A stretch of 64,000 bases of DNA. It comes from Bifidobacterium sp. ESL0728. GTDB taxonomy: Bacteria > Actinomycetota > Actinomycetes > Actinomycetales > Bifidobacteriaceae. Below are positions 1 to 9,900 of this stretch, in pieces. Position numbers and translations under genes: made by a program. Where the stretch lies: contig NZ_CP113925.1 in NCBI RefSeq assembly GCF_029392015.1, positions 2,480,001-2,544,000 of the forward strand, read 5' to 3'. How positions within the stretch are numbered: position 1 is the stretch's first letter; each line of letters starts with the position of its first letter. The notes under the pieces were generated by a model that worked only from the letters and a program-made list of their open reading frames with translations, ran no database searches and was not told the origin of the DNA.

Positions 1-1831
1 CCGATGATTCGCCGGTGACCGAAACCGTTGCGCCCGCTTGACTATTTTCCGCAGGCTTGTCATCGTCCGCCTTGCACACCACGTAGGCGACGGGGACCTC
101 GCCCCACTTTTCGTCGGGCTCGGAGGTGACCGCGATTTCATCGATGCCGGGGCACTCGGCGTAGACCCGCTCGACCTCCTCGGGGAAGACGTGCTCGCCA
201 CCGGAAATCATCATGTTGTCGAGCCGACCGTCGACGTAAAGGTAGCCGTCGTCATCGAGATGACCCACATCGCCGGTCCGGTACCAGCCATCGGCGGTTT
301 TCTTGGCTTCAAAGACGCCGGGGCGGTTCAGATAGCCGGGCGTGAGCGCATCGGTTTTAATAAGGATTTCGCCGGTTTCGTCCGCGAGTTTGAGCGACGT
401 GGTGAAGTACGGCTTGCCACTGGAAAGCAGCTTGCGAGCACCGTCGCCCGTGCCGGTGCCGACGATCTGTGAGCAGGTTTCGGTCATGCCGTACGAGCGC
501 ACGACGATCATGCCGAGCGCGTGGCAACGTTTGAGCAGTTTGAGGTCGGACTTTTCGCCGCCCAGAATGAAACCCTTGAACGCCGGGGAATAGCCGAAGT
601 TGGCGGGCAGCGGGGTGGGTTGCGAGATGGAATCAGACCCGGAACTTTCGGCATTCAAACCATCAGAACTCGGCGATGGCACAGAAGGGTTATCCGAACC
701 TGCAAAATCATCAGGTTTTTCGGCCTGCGAAACCTGCGAATCGGAGACATGCGGTGAATCCTGTAATACATTTGGCGAAGCCACGCTTTTGCCGAAACGC
801 TCTGAAACCGGGTCGAAAGCGGAATCCGAAATTCCCAACGCACCGGATATTCGTCGCTCATGCTCGGGCACCAGCTCTTTGAGCATCGTCGGCACGACGG
901 AAACCCACGTCACCGGCTCGTTGGTGAGGATGCGTTCCATTTCGGGCGCATCGAAATGATCCATCAGATGCACGGCGACGCCGAAAATGAGGCCACGGAG
1001 GATGATGGAGTAACCGCTGATATGGAAAATCGGGACGGCGCAAAGCCACTCGTCGGCGGGACTTGTACCAAGGTTCAGCGCCACGCTCGTCGCGGAAGTG
1101 AAGTGGTTGCGCACGGTCTGCTGGATACCTTTCGGCGCGCCCGTGGAACCGGAGGTGAACATGACGCTCACCACCTGGTCGTCGCTGAATTCGCGCGGAA
1201 TCGGCGGGGCGGAAACGACGGGGTCCGCGCTGTTATCGCTGGCGGCGTTCTTGGCTGCGGGTTCTGTGGACGTGAACGCGGACGCGGAGGAGCGATAGAC
1301 CGAGACAGGAGTGCCGGAAGTCTTTTGCGAGCCATCCGAAACCTCACCGGTGCCGCCAAGCTTGAAATCATTAGCTTTATCGAATACTTCATCGAAACCG
1401 ACAATGTGTACGCTGCCGTTGGCTGGCATATCGGCGTTACCAACGTTCTTGGTTGCGCAGGCCTCTTTCATGGCCGAATGATTCACGCAAGCATCGCCCA
1501 GCAAATCTTCGGGCAGGCTATCGTCCTTGAGGCAGCAGGCGACTCCGGCGTCGCGCATCTGCCCGGCGAGCTCGTCATTGGTCAGCCGCTTGTTGAGCCA
1601 GACCACCGTCTTGCCGTAGAGCAGCAGCGTGACGGCCAGCAGGTAGCCGCGAACGTTGTTGTTGGAAACCATCGCGACGTTCTGCGTTTTGAACGCACCG
1701 AACTTGCTGAGCACGCTCCCCAACCGCTGGGCCTCGTCGAACACGTCGCCGAATGTATAGCACGTCTCGCCGTCGTAGACCGCCGTGCGTTCCGGTGTCA
1801 GCATCGCGCGTTTCAGTACCCAATTATCCAT
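1..1831 (-). CDS. menE: o-succinylbenzoate-CoA ligase (MenE), 3' end outside window
   Basis: Acyl-adenylating enzyme that activates o-succinylbenzoate with ATP and CoA in menaquinone synthesis. The frame is open from ATG 1831 to the window edge (about 610 codons), with a GGGGGA ribosome site upstream. The P-loop signature TSGSTGAPKG lies near residue 220 and the core motif YGMTETCSQIVG near residue 455, followed by GWYRTGD and DGRLDNMMISGGEHVFPEEVE. The C-terminal lysine region is off the window. Two hydrophilic segments interrupt the usual fold: about residues 150-210, just before the P-loop, and about 340-405, rich in Ser, Asp and Pro. Family members are usually 450-500 residues, so this one is long. 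menB lies upstream on the same strand, which supports MenE over a general AMP-ligase. Confidence 0.85.
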   Translation of the reverse strand, partial: MDNWVLKRAMLTPERTAVYDGETCYTFGDVFDEAQRLGSVLSKFGAFKTQNVAMVSNNNVRGYLLAVTLLLYGKTVVWLNKRLTNDELAGQMRDAGVACCLKDDSLPEDLLGDACVNHSAMKEACATKNVGNADMPANGSVHIVGFDEVFDKANDFKLGGTGEVSDGSQKTSGTPVSVYRSSASAFTSTEPAAKNAASDNSADPVVSAPPIPREFSDDQVVSVMFTSGSTGAPKGIQQTVRNHFTSATSVALNLGTSPADEWLCAVPIFHISGYSIILRGLIFGVAVHLMDHFDAPEMERILTNEPVTWVSVVPTMLKELVPEHERRISGALGISDSAFDPVSERFGKSVASPNVLQDSPHVSDSQVSQAEKPDDFAGSDNPSVPSPSSDGLNAESSGSDSISQPTPLPANFGYSPAFKGFILGGEKSDLKLLKRCHALGMIVVRSYGMTETCSQIVGTGTGDGARKLLSSGKPYFTTSLKLADETGEILIKTDALTPGYLNRPGVFEAKKTADGWYRTGDVGHLDDDGYLYVDGRLDNMMISGGEHVFPEEVERVYAECPGIDEIAVTSEPDEKWGEVPVAYVVCKADDDKPAENSQAGATVSVTGESS

Positions 1832-2197
1832 AACAGATTCCCCCAATCCGTTGCGACTAGACCAAGCCCAGTAATTTCCCGCTCATTGTGCCAAATTACT
1901 TGCTTGCTCAGGCCTTCTAAGTAAAAAGACACAAATAGCAAACGACCCAAGCGCGAATCGTCAGCTTGGTGGCCGCTGTTGCACACAGCCATCCGCCATC
2001 ACGATTTTCTGGTTCAGTAATCATGCAACCAATGTCGCAAATTATTTGTCTGCCCGTGCCATCCACGTAAAAGCAACATTTAGGCTGCCTCGTTACCATT
2101 TTTTGCGTAGAATCCTCAGCACACATGCAAAAGCGACGATTACACCGCCGTTACGCACGCGCGGGTGCAATCCCACGACGTGCGCAACGGTCCGCGA
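1832..2197. other. menE-menB intergenic region
   Basis: A 366-bp stretch between menB and menE, both on the minus strand. It presumably holds a separate promoter for menE. I see no convincing small gene or strong hairpin; a 69-codon minus-strand frame at 1917-2126 has no ribosome site and no recognisable features. Confidence 0.5.
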
Positions 2198-3022
2198 TCA
2201 CGGGAACTTCGGGAACTGGTCGAAGTCGGGCTTGCGCTTCTGGTTGAAGGCGTCGCGACCTTCCTTCGCCTCGTCGGTGGTGTAGAAGAGCATCGTCGCG
2301 TCGCCGCCGAGCTGCTGGAGGCCGGCGAGCCCGTCAGTTGCGGCGTTCATGGAGGCCTTGATGAAGCGCAGGGCCATGGGCGACTTGGTCAGCAGCTCAT
2401 CGCACCACTTGAGCGTCTCCTCTTCGATGTCTGCCAGCGGCACGACCTTGTTGATCCAGCCCATCTGCAGCGCCTCTTCGGCGGTGTAGAAGTGGCCGAG
2501 GAACCAGACTTCCTTCGCGCGCTTCTGGCCGATGACGTCGGCAAGCAGGCCCGAGCCGTAGCCCGCGTCGAAGCTGCCGACCTTGGGTCCGGTCTGGCCG
2601 AACTTCGCGTTGTCGGCCGCAATCGTCAGGTCGCAGACCAGCTGCAACACGTTGCCGCCGCCGACCGACCAGCCCTTGACCATCGCGATGACGGGCTTGG
2701 GGATAATGCGGATTAAATGCTGCAGGTCGAGCACGTTGAGGCGCGCGACGTGGTCGCTGCCGACGTACCCGCCGTTGCCGCGCACGCCCTGATCGCCGCC
2801 CGACGAGAAGGCGAGGTCGCCCGCGCCGGTGAAGATGATGACACCGACCGTCGCGTCGTCACGGCAAACGGTGAAGGCGTCGATCAGCTCCTCAATGGTT
2901 TTCGGCGTGAAAGCATTTCGCTTCTCCGGCCGATTGATGGTAATTTTGGCTATGTGGTCGAGCCGTTCGAACAGTATTTCGTCATAAGTTTTGACGGTCT
3001 CGAAATCGTGACTTGTCGCCAT
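2198..3022 (-). CDS. menB: 1,4-dihydroxy-2-naphthoyl-CoA synthase (MenB)
   Basis: Crotonase-fold enzyme (274 aa) that closes the second ring, converting o-succinylbenzoyl-CoA to dihydroxynaphthoyl-CoA in menaquinone synthesis. MenB hallmarks are [11 protein letters not shown] (oxyanion hole and acyl-CoA site), [19 protein letters not shown] and [20 protein letters not shown] with the catalytic Asp/Tyr region, ending in [15 protein letters not shown] 3022 is chosen over an in-frame start 18 bases upstream because AAGGAGC sits six bases before it. It is divergent from the thioesterase gene (49-bp gap) and lies upstream of menE. Confidence 0.95.
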   Translation of the reverse strand: MATSHDFETVKTYDEILFERLDHIAKITINRPEKRNAFTPKTIEELIDAFTVCRDDATVGVIIFTGAGDLAFSSGGDQGVRGNGGYVGSDHVARLNVLDLQHLIRIIPKPVIAMVKGWSVGGGNVLQLVCDLTIAADNAKFGQTGPKVGSFDAGYGSGLLADVIGQKRAKEVWFLGHFYTAEEALQMGWINKVVPLADIEEETLKWCDELLTKSPMALRFIKASMNAATDGLAGLQQLGGDATMLFYTTDEAKEGRDAFNQKRKPDFDQFPKFP

Positions 3023-3071
3023 GTTGCTCCTTAGCGTCATGTCCCCTATTGCGAATGCGAGGTTCGATAGT

Positions 3072-3437
3072 ATGTCACTTGCGAATTATCTGGGCATCAA
3101 ACAACAGGAAATCTCGCGGTCAAAAGTCATCTTAACATTGCCGGTTACAGAGAACGTTCTACAGCCGTTTGGAATATTGCACGGCGGGGTCAACGCGGTT
3201 TTGGCCGAGGAAGCCGCGAGTTTGGGCGCTATGGCGAGGCTCGATGCTTCTCACGTCGCCGTCGGCGTGGATATCGACACGCATCATTTCCGCCCAGTAA
3301 CGTCCGGCACGTTGACCGCCACCGCAACCCCAGAAAACATCGGTAAAACGTTGCAAACATGGCGCGTGGAGACCCGCATGGGCAGCAGACTCACCAGTAT
3401 CTCGACAGTCACATTAGCTGTGCGCGAACGCCGGTAA
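3072..3437 (+). CDS. Hotdog-fold thioesterase, probable DHNA-CoA thioesterase (MenI-like)
   Basis: Small (121 aa) PaaI/4HBT-type hotdog thioesterase. The active-site helix region [18 protein letters not shown] matches the HGG-x(n)-E/D signature of this family, followed by a [10 protein letters not shown] strand typical of MenI/YbgC-like enzymes. Beside menB and menE, the likely job is hydrolysis of dihydroxynaphthoyl-CoA to free DHNA; that is inferred from context, since family members vary in substrate. ATG 3072 is preferred over upstream ATGs because GAGG lies nine bases before it. It is transcribed divergently from menB, so both promoters must fit in or overlap a 49-bp gap. Confidence 0.8.
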   Translation: MSLANYLGIKQQEISRSKVILTLPVTENVLQPFGILHGGVNAVLAEEAASLGAMARLDASHVAVGVDIDTHHFRPVTSGTLTATATPENIGKTLQTWRVETRMGSRLTSISTVTLAVRERR

Positions 3438-3615
3438 CCAAGGGCCAGATTCCGCGAGCACCTCGCTTGAAATTCCTGCACCAAATCATCGACTGGGCGC
3501 AAGAAAACAATGAGTTCGCACAGATTCCAAACCCTTGATTCCGTGTATTCTAAGCCACTTCGATACCCTTGATTTCATGAAAACCCAGTGATTGCAACGG
3601 AAAAATCGTGGCTGC

Positions 3616-3924
3616 TTAGGCGACCTGCAGACGCCCCTTGCCGTAGTGCCGCCGGGCCGCCTCCGCGGTGATGCCTAGAGCGCGCCCGATGGTGTTCCAC
3701 GACTGGCCGCGCCTGCGGCTCTGCTGGACGGTTTGGTCGATGTCACGTTCGACGGCGTGACGCTGATAATTGAGCCGTCTCAATTCGCGCGAAGGATCCC
3801 AACGCGAATCCATCGTGGGGTCTCCCGGCGCAGAAGAGACACGCGCATCCATCTCATCGTTGATCTCCTCGCCGTAAGCAGCCAACTCTCGCTGCTCTTC
3901 CTTCGACAAATCGGAAAACTTCAT
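3616..3924 (-). CDS. Small HTH-containing hypothetical protein
   Basis: 102 aa, highly charged. An acidic N-terminal helix is followed by a helical region, and the C-terminus SWNTIGRALGITAEAARRHY looks like a sigma-region-4-type helix-turn-helix (W..IG.ALG.T..AARRHY). It may bind DNA as a regulator or be the antitoxin-like half of a lost pair. A strong GAGGGAGGGG site precedes ATG 3924. The triple repeat at 4024-4098 lies just upstream and could be its operator. I do not recognise a named family. Confidence 0.7.
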   Translation of the reverse strand: MKFSDLSKEEQRELAAYGEEINDEMDARVSSAPGDPTMDSRWDPSRELRRLNYQRHAVERDIDQTVQQSRRRGQSWNTIGRALGITAEAARRHYGKGRLQVA

Positions 3925-4023
3925 CGCAACCCCTCCCTCTTAAGGTAGCCTTCACGCGCTTTCATCGCGTGCACAATCAATTCCTGCGTATATCCCGCTC
4001 GCGCTGGAGCACAAATTTCCTAC

Positions 4024-4098
4024 TTATCTCCAAAAAAGTGTAGAAATTTACATTTTTTGGAGATAAAAATGTATTTATTGACACTTTTTTGGAGATAA
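4024..4098. promoter_or_regulatory. Triple operator-like repeat around a promoter
   Basis: TTATCTCCAAAAAAGTGT at 4024-4041 is the exact reverse complement of 4081-4098 (18/18), and a third near copy sits at 4050-4066. All share the core TTTTTTGGAGATAA. A TTGACA -35-like box at 4078-4083 overlaps the third copy. The arrangement suggests cooperative repressor binding between the divergent HTH gene and the plus-strand ATPase remnant. Confidence 0.6.
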
Positions 4099-4149
4099 CT
4101 TCGGTAATCAGACGTAATGCGCACAAATAAAAACATGTCAATCCGGCTT

Positions 4150-4345
4150 ACGCGGCAGAACACAAACTACATATCGCACCGCCACACCGATCGAGGTGAA
4201 ATCCTCCGGCAACGTCCGCTCGCGCAGTCTTCGGGCGTACCAAGACACGTACCAGCCGCAACGCTCTATCCGCCTCTCCACCAAGAACTTTGGAAGCGAA
4301 AACGGCATCGAAAGCGTGCCGCCCTACGCCGCTTTCTGCCTGTGA
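4150..4345 (+). pseudogene. 3' remnant of a DUF4143-type AAA ATPase
   Basis: From 4190 one frame reads IEVKSSGNVRSRSLRAY and then RLSTKNFGSENGI to a TGA at 4343-4345. This matches the restriction-endonuclease-like C-terminus (IEVKSSG motif) of the ATP-binding proteins that carry AAA_14 and DUF4143 domains. Upstream the frame loses similarity and has no start; a different frame (4130-4180) looks more like the expected continuation, which suggests a frameshift. The ATPase, Walker A and most of the gene are gone, leaving a promoter-like repeat fused to a tail of about 60 codons. Confidence 0.6.
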
Positions 4346-4522
4346 GCCGGACTATCGACGGTCCACAACTAGCCTAAATCTTTTCTCAATAAGGCGTTGG
4401 GCATCAATGGGAATGCCGGTCTGTTCTTAACCAGATTAATGAATTTTCCTTGCACTTTCGCTTCGATGCAAAGGAACCAAGCCAACACCAAAACTGCCGA
4501 TAACGTCCAAACGAATACAAAA

Positions 4523-4557
4523 TTCCCGGTGACCGACTTGGCATCGGTCACCGGGAA
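4523..4557 (-). terminator. Rho-independent terminator of the LANTG surface gene
   Basis: Perfect 14-bp stem TTCCCGGTGACCGA / TCGGTCACCGGGAA with a 7-base loop, followed on the minus strand by TTTTG. It lies 24 bases past the stop of the surface-protein gene. Confidence 0.85.
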
Positions 4558-4580
4558 CCCAAAGCGTTACTCACGCTCAC

Positions 4581-6170
4581 TCACGCCTTGCGACGGGCCA
4601 GTTCAACACCGGCACCGACGAGCAGCGCCGACACCGTAACGAGCAGCACACCGGCAACGGAAGTGCCTGTGTTCGCCAGTTTCTTTGCAGCCGGAGCCGC
4701 GGCATCCTTTGCGGCAGTCGGAGCAGGCTTGCTGTTCGCGGGCTGAGTAACCCCCGGAGCGGCCGGAGCAGTCGGAGCAGGAGCAGCTGGTGCAGGCGGT
4801 GCCGGAGTACCTGCAGGTGGCGGGAGCACGATCGGCTCCTTGCCATAATCCTTGCCAAAGGTGATCGGCGTCCAGCCCTGCAAGTTGCCGTCCTGATCGA
4901 CCAGCGCGATCTTGTGGTCACCTGTATAGCCCTTCGGCAGCAAGGCGTCCACATAATAACGGCCCTTGTCATCCTTCTTCACTTGAAGGTATGGAGCGCC
5001 GTCAGGCCCTTGCAACGCAACGGGATCGGAATAGATGTATCCAGCCCAGAAGCAGGACGGCGTATCCTCACCATCGACATCAGCCTTGCAACCAGCAGCG
5101 AGATGGTTGATATACAGGCGAGACGGCGAACCAGCAGTAGGCTTGCCCGCAATCCCAATGTCGTTCATGTTGCCAGTGTTCAAATCACCATTCGCAGGAG
5201 CCTTTGGCTCAGCTTTCGTGGTAAAGGAAGGAATCAGAGCTTGGCCATATTGAGGAGTTGGCCCACCATAGCCCATATTCTCAAAATTGACACCGACCAA
5301 CAGCTGCATGATGTCGGTTTTGACAGGCTGGTCCTTCTTGCCTTGTGCCACAAGCTCCTTGGCATGCTCGCCAATCATTTCCTCGGGTTCCGTGAGCGAA
5401 AGATCCTTGCCATTGGCGTTCACGTTCCTATTGGAATACGTGGTGTTGGGATCAAGCCCAATCAGAGGAACATCGAAGTGACCGCTGCTCCGGCTCATAT
5501 CCTCATCAAGGAAACGCTCAAATGATTTACCGGTGGTAGTCGCCATACGGTAAAGACCCGACATCGGATTCATCCAATCCTGCGTTTTCACACCATAAAT
5601 CTTCTGATAGGTATCTGCGGTCAGCTGGGTGTCCATGACATTATTGTTGCCGACTTCCGGGGCATAGCCGCCAAAAGGAGTGCATTCGTTGGGATTCCAA
5701 GTACCACAACCATATTGATCGCTTCGAGCGGTCATGCTCGTAATATGAGTAAGAGAGACCATCGGAACCGTTGGCCAACGTTCATCAGGATTCTCTTTAC
5801 TGTTTTTAGTATTAACAGATTTCCAATTCAGTGGCTGACCGTTGCGCATGTACTGGTAATCGAACGAAATATTGGCGGTGTGCGCACCAACATCGGTCAC
5901 TTTGACATTTGTAATACGCACTTCGTCTTTATCGCTTACGGTAGGGTACTCCACTTGAGGCGCTGGCGCAGCATTCGTCTGAGAAGCGACGGGAGCCAAC
6001 TTGGTCAGAGGCCTTTCCGACTTTTGGCTCAAATCCACGACGTTTGACTTTGCAGGCTGATCCGTATTGCCCGACGTCTCCGCCGCGTTCGCCGAACCGG
6101 CACCGAAGCCGGCGACCATCATGCACGCGGCCGCAAACGACGCGACAACGGCATATCTTTTCTTTGCCAT
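4581..6170 (-). CDS. LPXTG-like (LANTG) sortase-anchored surface protein
   Basis: 529 aa. An N-terminal signal peptide (MAKKRYAVV, hydrophobic core, cleavage near SANAAET) leads to a long extracellular region of unknown fold, then a Pro/Ala-rich wall-spanning stretch, the sortase motif LANTG, a hydrophobic segment and a final ARRKA. An immunoglobulin-like strand pattern (VRITNVKVTDVGAHTANISF) occurs near residue 85. The likely role is a wall-linked surface protein; ligand unknown. The start is ATG 6170 with GGAAG upstream; a longer frame would have to begin at TTG 6191. It is monocistronic with its own terminator. Confidence 0.8.
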   Translation of the reverse strand: MAKKRYAVVASFAAACMMVAGFGAGSANAAETSGNTDQPAKSNVVDLSQKSERPLTKLAPVASQTNAAPAPQVEYPTVSDKDEVRITNVKVTDVGAHTANISFDYQYMRNGQPLNWKSVNTKNSKENPDERWPTVPMVSLTHITSMTARSDQYGCGTWNPNECTPFGGYAPEVGNNNVMDTQLTADTYQKIYGVKTQDWMNPMSGLYRMATTTGKSFERFLDEDMSRSSGHFDVPLIGLDPNTTYSNRNVNANGKDLSLTEPEEMIGEHAKELVAQGKKDQPVKTDIMQLLVGVNFENMGYGGPTPQYGQALIPSFTTKAEPKAPANGDLNTGNMNDIGIAGKPTAGSPSRLYINHLAAGCKADVDGEDTPSCFWAGYIYSDPVALQGPDGAPYLQVKKDDKGRYYVDALLPKGYTGDHKIALVDQDGNLQGWTPITFGKDYGKEPIVLPPPAGTPAPPAPAAPAPTAPAAPGVTQPANSKPAPTAAKDAAAPAAKKLANTGTSVAGVLLVTVSALLVGAGVELARRKA

Positions 6171-6733
6171 ATTTCTTCCCACTTTCTCCAAGCGACATAG
6201 CTGGGATTAACTGCAATAGTTAAAAATCTACCCTTTTAACTAGACACTTTATTTATTAAAATATATTAAATATGATTAAAAAGTATTAATTATTTAATTT
6301 TCCCTCACATCAGGTTCTATCAGCAGCTAAACAAAAGCCCAAAACACATTTAGCTCGTCCAAATCACGGAAGCCCGCAATTTGCAACGCATGGAACATTC
6401 AGCCACAGTTCCAAAACCACGCATTTTCACCAGGCTCATCACGGATTTATTTCATTATCAGCGAAGACGAAATCGGGGATTTTTGCTAGTTTCTTTAGCG
6501 AATAACACGACAGAACGCAGAGGAGACTTTCGTTTCCCCGACACGACACCCCAAAATGATAGGTTCTCAAAAACCCTTTAGGCAGAACACTTCAAGTCAT
6601 CCATTGCATTACAAAATTCCGACATGTACGGTGGAATTAACTATGGATTTGGTGCGCCTTATGGCATGCGCGACAACAATACGGAAACCTTTAAAAATCT
6701 ATAACGCCATCACCTGAAAGGATCTGAGCAGCG
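6171..6733. other. AT-rich intergenic region
   Basis: Very AT-rich (notably 6240-6300), separating two divergent surface-protein genes and probably holding the promoter of the LANTG gene. A 26-codon frame at 6624-6704 (rich in Gly, Tyr and Asn) has no ribosome site and is not called. Confidence 0.4.
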
Positions 6734-6859
6734 ATGACATCCCTCCCCGCAAGAAAACTGCCTCCAGTCCTTTCATCTTTTTACCGCACAGGTCTCGTCA
6801 ATCGCATTATCTATGCCTTGGCCGGCGCACCTCGGCGGAAGTTACGCAGCTTATGTTAA
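6734..6859 (+). CDS. Putative 41-aa basic peptide ORF
   Basis: ATG 6734 to TAA 6859 encodes MTSLPARKLPPVLSSFYRTG followed by a hydrophobic and then Arg/Lys-rich end (final residues RRKLRSLC). AAAGGA lies about 11 bases upstream. A clear intrinsic terminator follows 38 bases after the stop. It could be an independent small protein or a leader ORF for the large surface gene 112 bases further on. There is no family match I can recognise, and it may be fortuitous. Confidence 0.35.
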   Translation: MTSLPARKLPPVLSSFYRTGLVNRIIYALAGAPRRKLRSLC

Positions 6860-6897
6860 ATCGTCAATTCATATTACTTATTTCGCTTCAAACCTCC

Positions 6898-6934
6898 GTC
6901 CGCAACAGCGGCTCGGGGGCTTTGCGGACTTTTT
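6898..6934 (+). terminator. Terminator/attenuator ahead of the BspA-like gene
   Basis: Stem GTCCGCAA / TTGCGGAC (8 bp, with further GC pairing in the loop) followed by TTTTT at 6930-6934. It lies only 38 bases before the start of the 1,111-aa surface protein, so transcripts from upstream must read through it or be attenuated. Confidence 0.7.
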
Positions 6935-6971
6935 ATGCGTTAATCAAGACGCGTCGGTCGGGTGATTTCCG

Positions 6972-9900
6972 ATGAAAAAACACTTGTACATAACCACACT
7001 CCGCGTCATCGCGACAGCAGTATGCGCAGCCATGACCACCTGCGCGGTTTTTGCGAGCGCCGCTACCCCATCAGGCGATATTTCATCGGCTGCAAACGCG
7101 TCTGAAACCTCTGCTCAAACCAAACAAACCGGGCAAACCAAGCAAACCGCACAAGCCAAAACGTCGTCACAGCAACCGCAGGCAGTAGGCCCTCAAGCCA
7201 GCTGCTCGGCGACAAACTGGGTCAACTGGGGCACGCCATACTCCGGACCCACTGGGGTCAGCGGGATGGACCGCAGCACCGTCCAATGGCGAATCACCAG
7301 CGATTGCGTATTACATCTAAGCGGTGGCCTCAGCCCCAATATCCCAAACAGTTCAACATACGTCCCTTGGATCAACGAACAGGACGAGATTACCGGCATC
7401 AAGGTCGAAGGCAACCTCACGCTGTACAAAAGCAATATCGCGCTGAACCCCATCTTCGCCGATATGCCCAACCTCACAACCGTCGACACCACCGGCGGCC
7501 AACTGCACCTGGCGGCCAACGCGGCGGGCGGCCTCTTCGAAAGCGACGATCAACTGGCCACCATCAACGGGATCACCAGCTGGGACACGAAAAAAGCCAC
7601 TGGCATGGCCAGCATGTTCTACTTCTGCCCCGGGCTCACCCAGCTGGACCTCTCCGGCTTCGATACCACCAATGTGGAAGACATGACCAACATGTTCGAC
7701 GGAGACAACGGGCTCGAGTCGATCACCCTCTCCGGCAATTTCAAAACGGGCAAAGTAACCAGCATGGACAGCATGTTCAACAACTGCTCCGGCCTCACTT
7801 CCCTCGATCTATCAAGTTTCGATACCAGCGCCGTGAAGAGCATGAAGCAGATGTTCTCCAGCTGCAGGGGCCTCACCAGTCTCGACTTCTCCACCCTCCC
7901 CAACTTCAACACCGCCAACGTCACCAACATGGACAGCATGTTTCTGGACTGCACGGGTCTCACATCGCTCAATGTCTCGAATTTCGCCACCAACAAAGTG
8001 GCCAATATGAACAGCATGTTCAATGACTGCTCTTCACTCACCACCCTCGACCTTTCCAACTTCAACACCGCCAACGTCACCAACATGAACGCCATGTTCC
8101 AAAGCTGCAGCGGCCTCACATCGATCAAACTCTCAAGTTTCGCCACCAACAAAGTGGCCAATATGAACAGCATGTTCGACGGGTGCACCAATCTCACGAC
8201 GCTCGATATATCAAGCTTCGACACCAGCCAGGCCGGCTCATCCATGACCAACATGCTGCCCAACGGACTGCGCAAGCTGAAACTCGGGGCCAGCACGAAA
8301 CTCGGCAGCGACGCATTCTCGAACGTCGATAGCGGCATCAACTGGGAGGAGATGTCGAGTCTCGACGACAGCGCCACCCATATCGGCAGCATCGGTAATC
8401 TCAGCGCTTTGAAGACGCGGGCCGCTTCCAGCAACCCCGCCGGCTCATATTGGGACTCAAGGTTCATGCCGAGCGGCGTGCAGCTTGCGGTCAACGCGAA
8501 CGGCGGCATCACGAACTTCACCCCCGTCTCCTACGACACCACCACTGCGGCCGCGACCATTACGGTACCGCGGGGCAACGCGATCACCACCAACAAGTCG
8601 CAGAGCATCTTCTCGGGCTGGAACACCTGCGCGCGCGGCGGCACCACCGGAGGCTGCCAAGCCTACCAGCCGAACGACACCATCACCGTGGCCCAAGGCG
8701 ATTCCTACCCCGCCCGAACCATCACGCTATACGCCCAGTGGGTCAGGGCGCCAGCGCCCGTCATCGATCCTTACTCGCCGGCCATCCACGCCCCGCTCAC
8801 TACCAGCCCGACCATCGATGTGACGGTATCGAACACCGCCGGACCGGCCGGTGGACCCGCTGCCAACGCGCTTATCGGCAGCAAAACCACCATCACCACG
8901 GGCCAAGGCCCTTGGTCCACCGAAACCGGGCCCGGCACATGGAGTTACACGGGCCGTCCCATAGCCGACCTCCAGCCCAACATGGGCGCCACCTACGTCA
9001 TCAAAGCGTCCACTACCATGACCGATCCCTCGACCGGCAACACCGTAACCGCCTACACACAAAAAAACGGCATACTGCCTTACCTCAAAGTCACCTTCAA
9101 CGCCAACGGCGGCACAGGCGCCCCGTCCGACATGTCCGGCTTCGGCGATCCGGACAACTACAGCCTCACCCCGTTCACCATCCCTGCGGACGTCATCCCC
9201 ACCAAAGGCCCGCACGATATGTTCGCCGGGTGGGCCACCAGCGCGACGGCTACCCAGCCTGACCCCGCCTATAACCCCGGCAACCACGCGCCGACTTATT
9301 TCACAAACGCGGACGCAGGCAAAACCCTGACGCTTTACGCCGTCTGGCACGAGGCGAAAGCACCCGTCATCACCGAAGTGCATCGCGACTCGACGAGCCA
9401 CCACGTCATCGCAACAGGAACCGCGCAGCCTTTCAACGCCATCGGCACACCCACCGTCAGCGGCAACTCAAGCAAGGGACTGAAAGTCACCAGCGCCTCG
9501 CTCACCTCGGACGGCAAGCTCTCCGTAACCGGTCTCGCGTCCGGCACCGGCAACACCGAAGCCAGCCAAGTCGTCACCGTACGCGTGCGCGCCTGTTACG
9601 CCAATACTTCCGGCTCCAACGGCACAGCACCTCCGGCGAAAGCCCGTTGGAGCAATGACAACAACAACATCCCGTCCGGCTGCGTCCAGGACTTTGGAAT
9701 ACCCGACTATCACCCCGGCTATTTACCCTTTTCGTTCTGGCTTGCCGGCCTCAACAACAAATGGTCCACCACCAATCTCGACATCGGCACCAGGCCGTAT
9801 ATCTGGGCCTATACGCAGTACCAAAACGGTTCTATCGACGGGCCGCTCATGATCACACCGCTCTCCCAAGGCAGCGACAACAGCGTCAAGACCTGCGTCA

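Noticed and set aside
860..1924. 354-codon plus-strand ORF
   Set aside because: Antisense to menE, whose frame has intact family motifs; the antisense protein has no recognisable features.
4117..4377. 86-codon plus-strand ORF as a real gene
   Set aside because: Another frame over the same bases encodes the recognisable DUF4143-type tail; this frame has no family features.
4369..4551. 60-codon minus-strand ORF with a hydrophobic stretch
   Set aside because: Its first codons are made from the terminator hairpin of the surface gene and it lacks a ribosome site.
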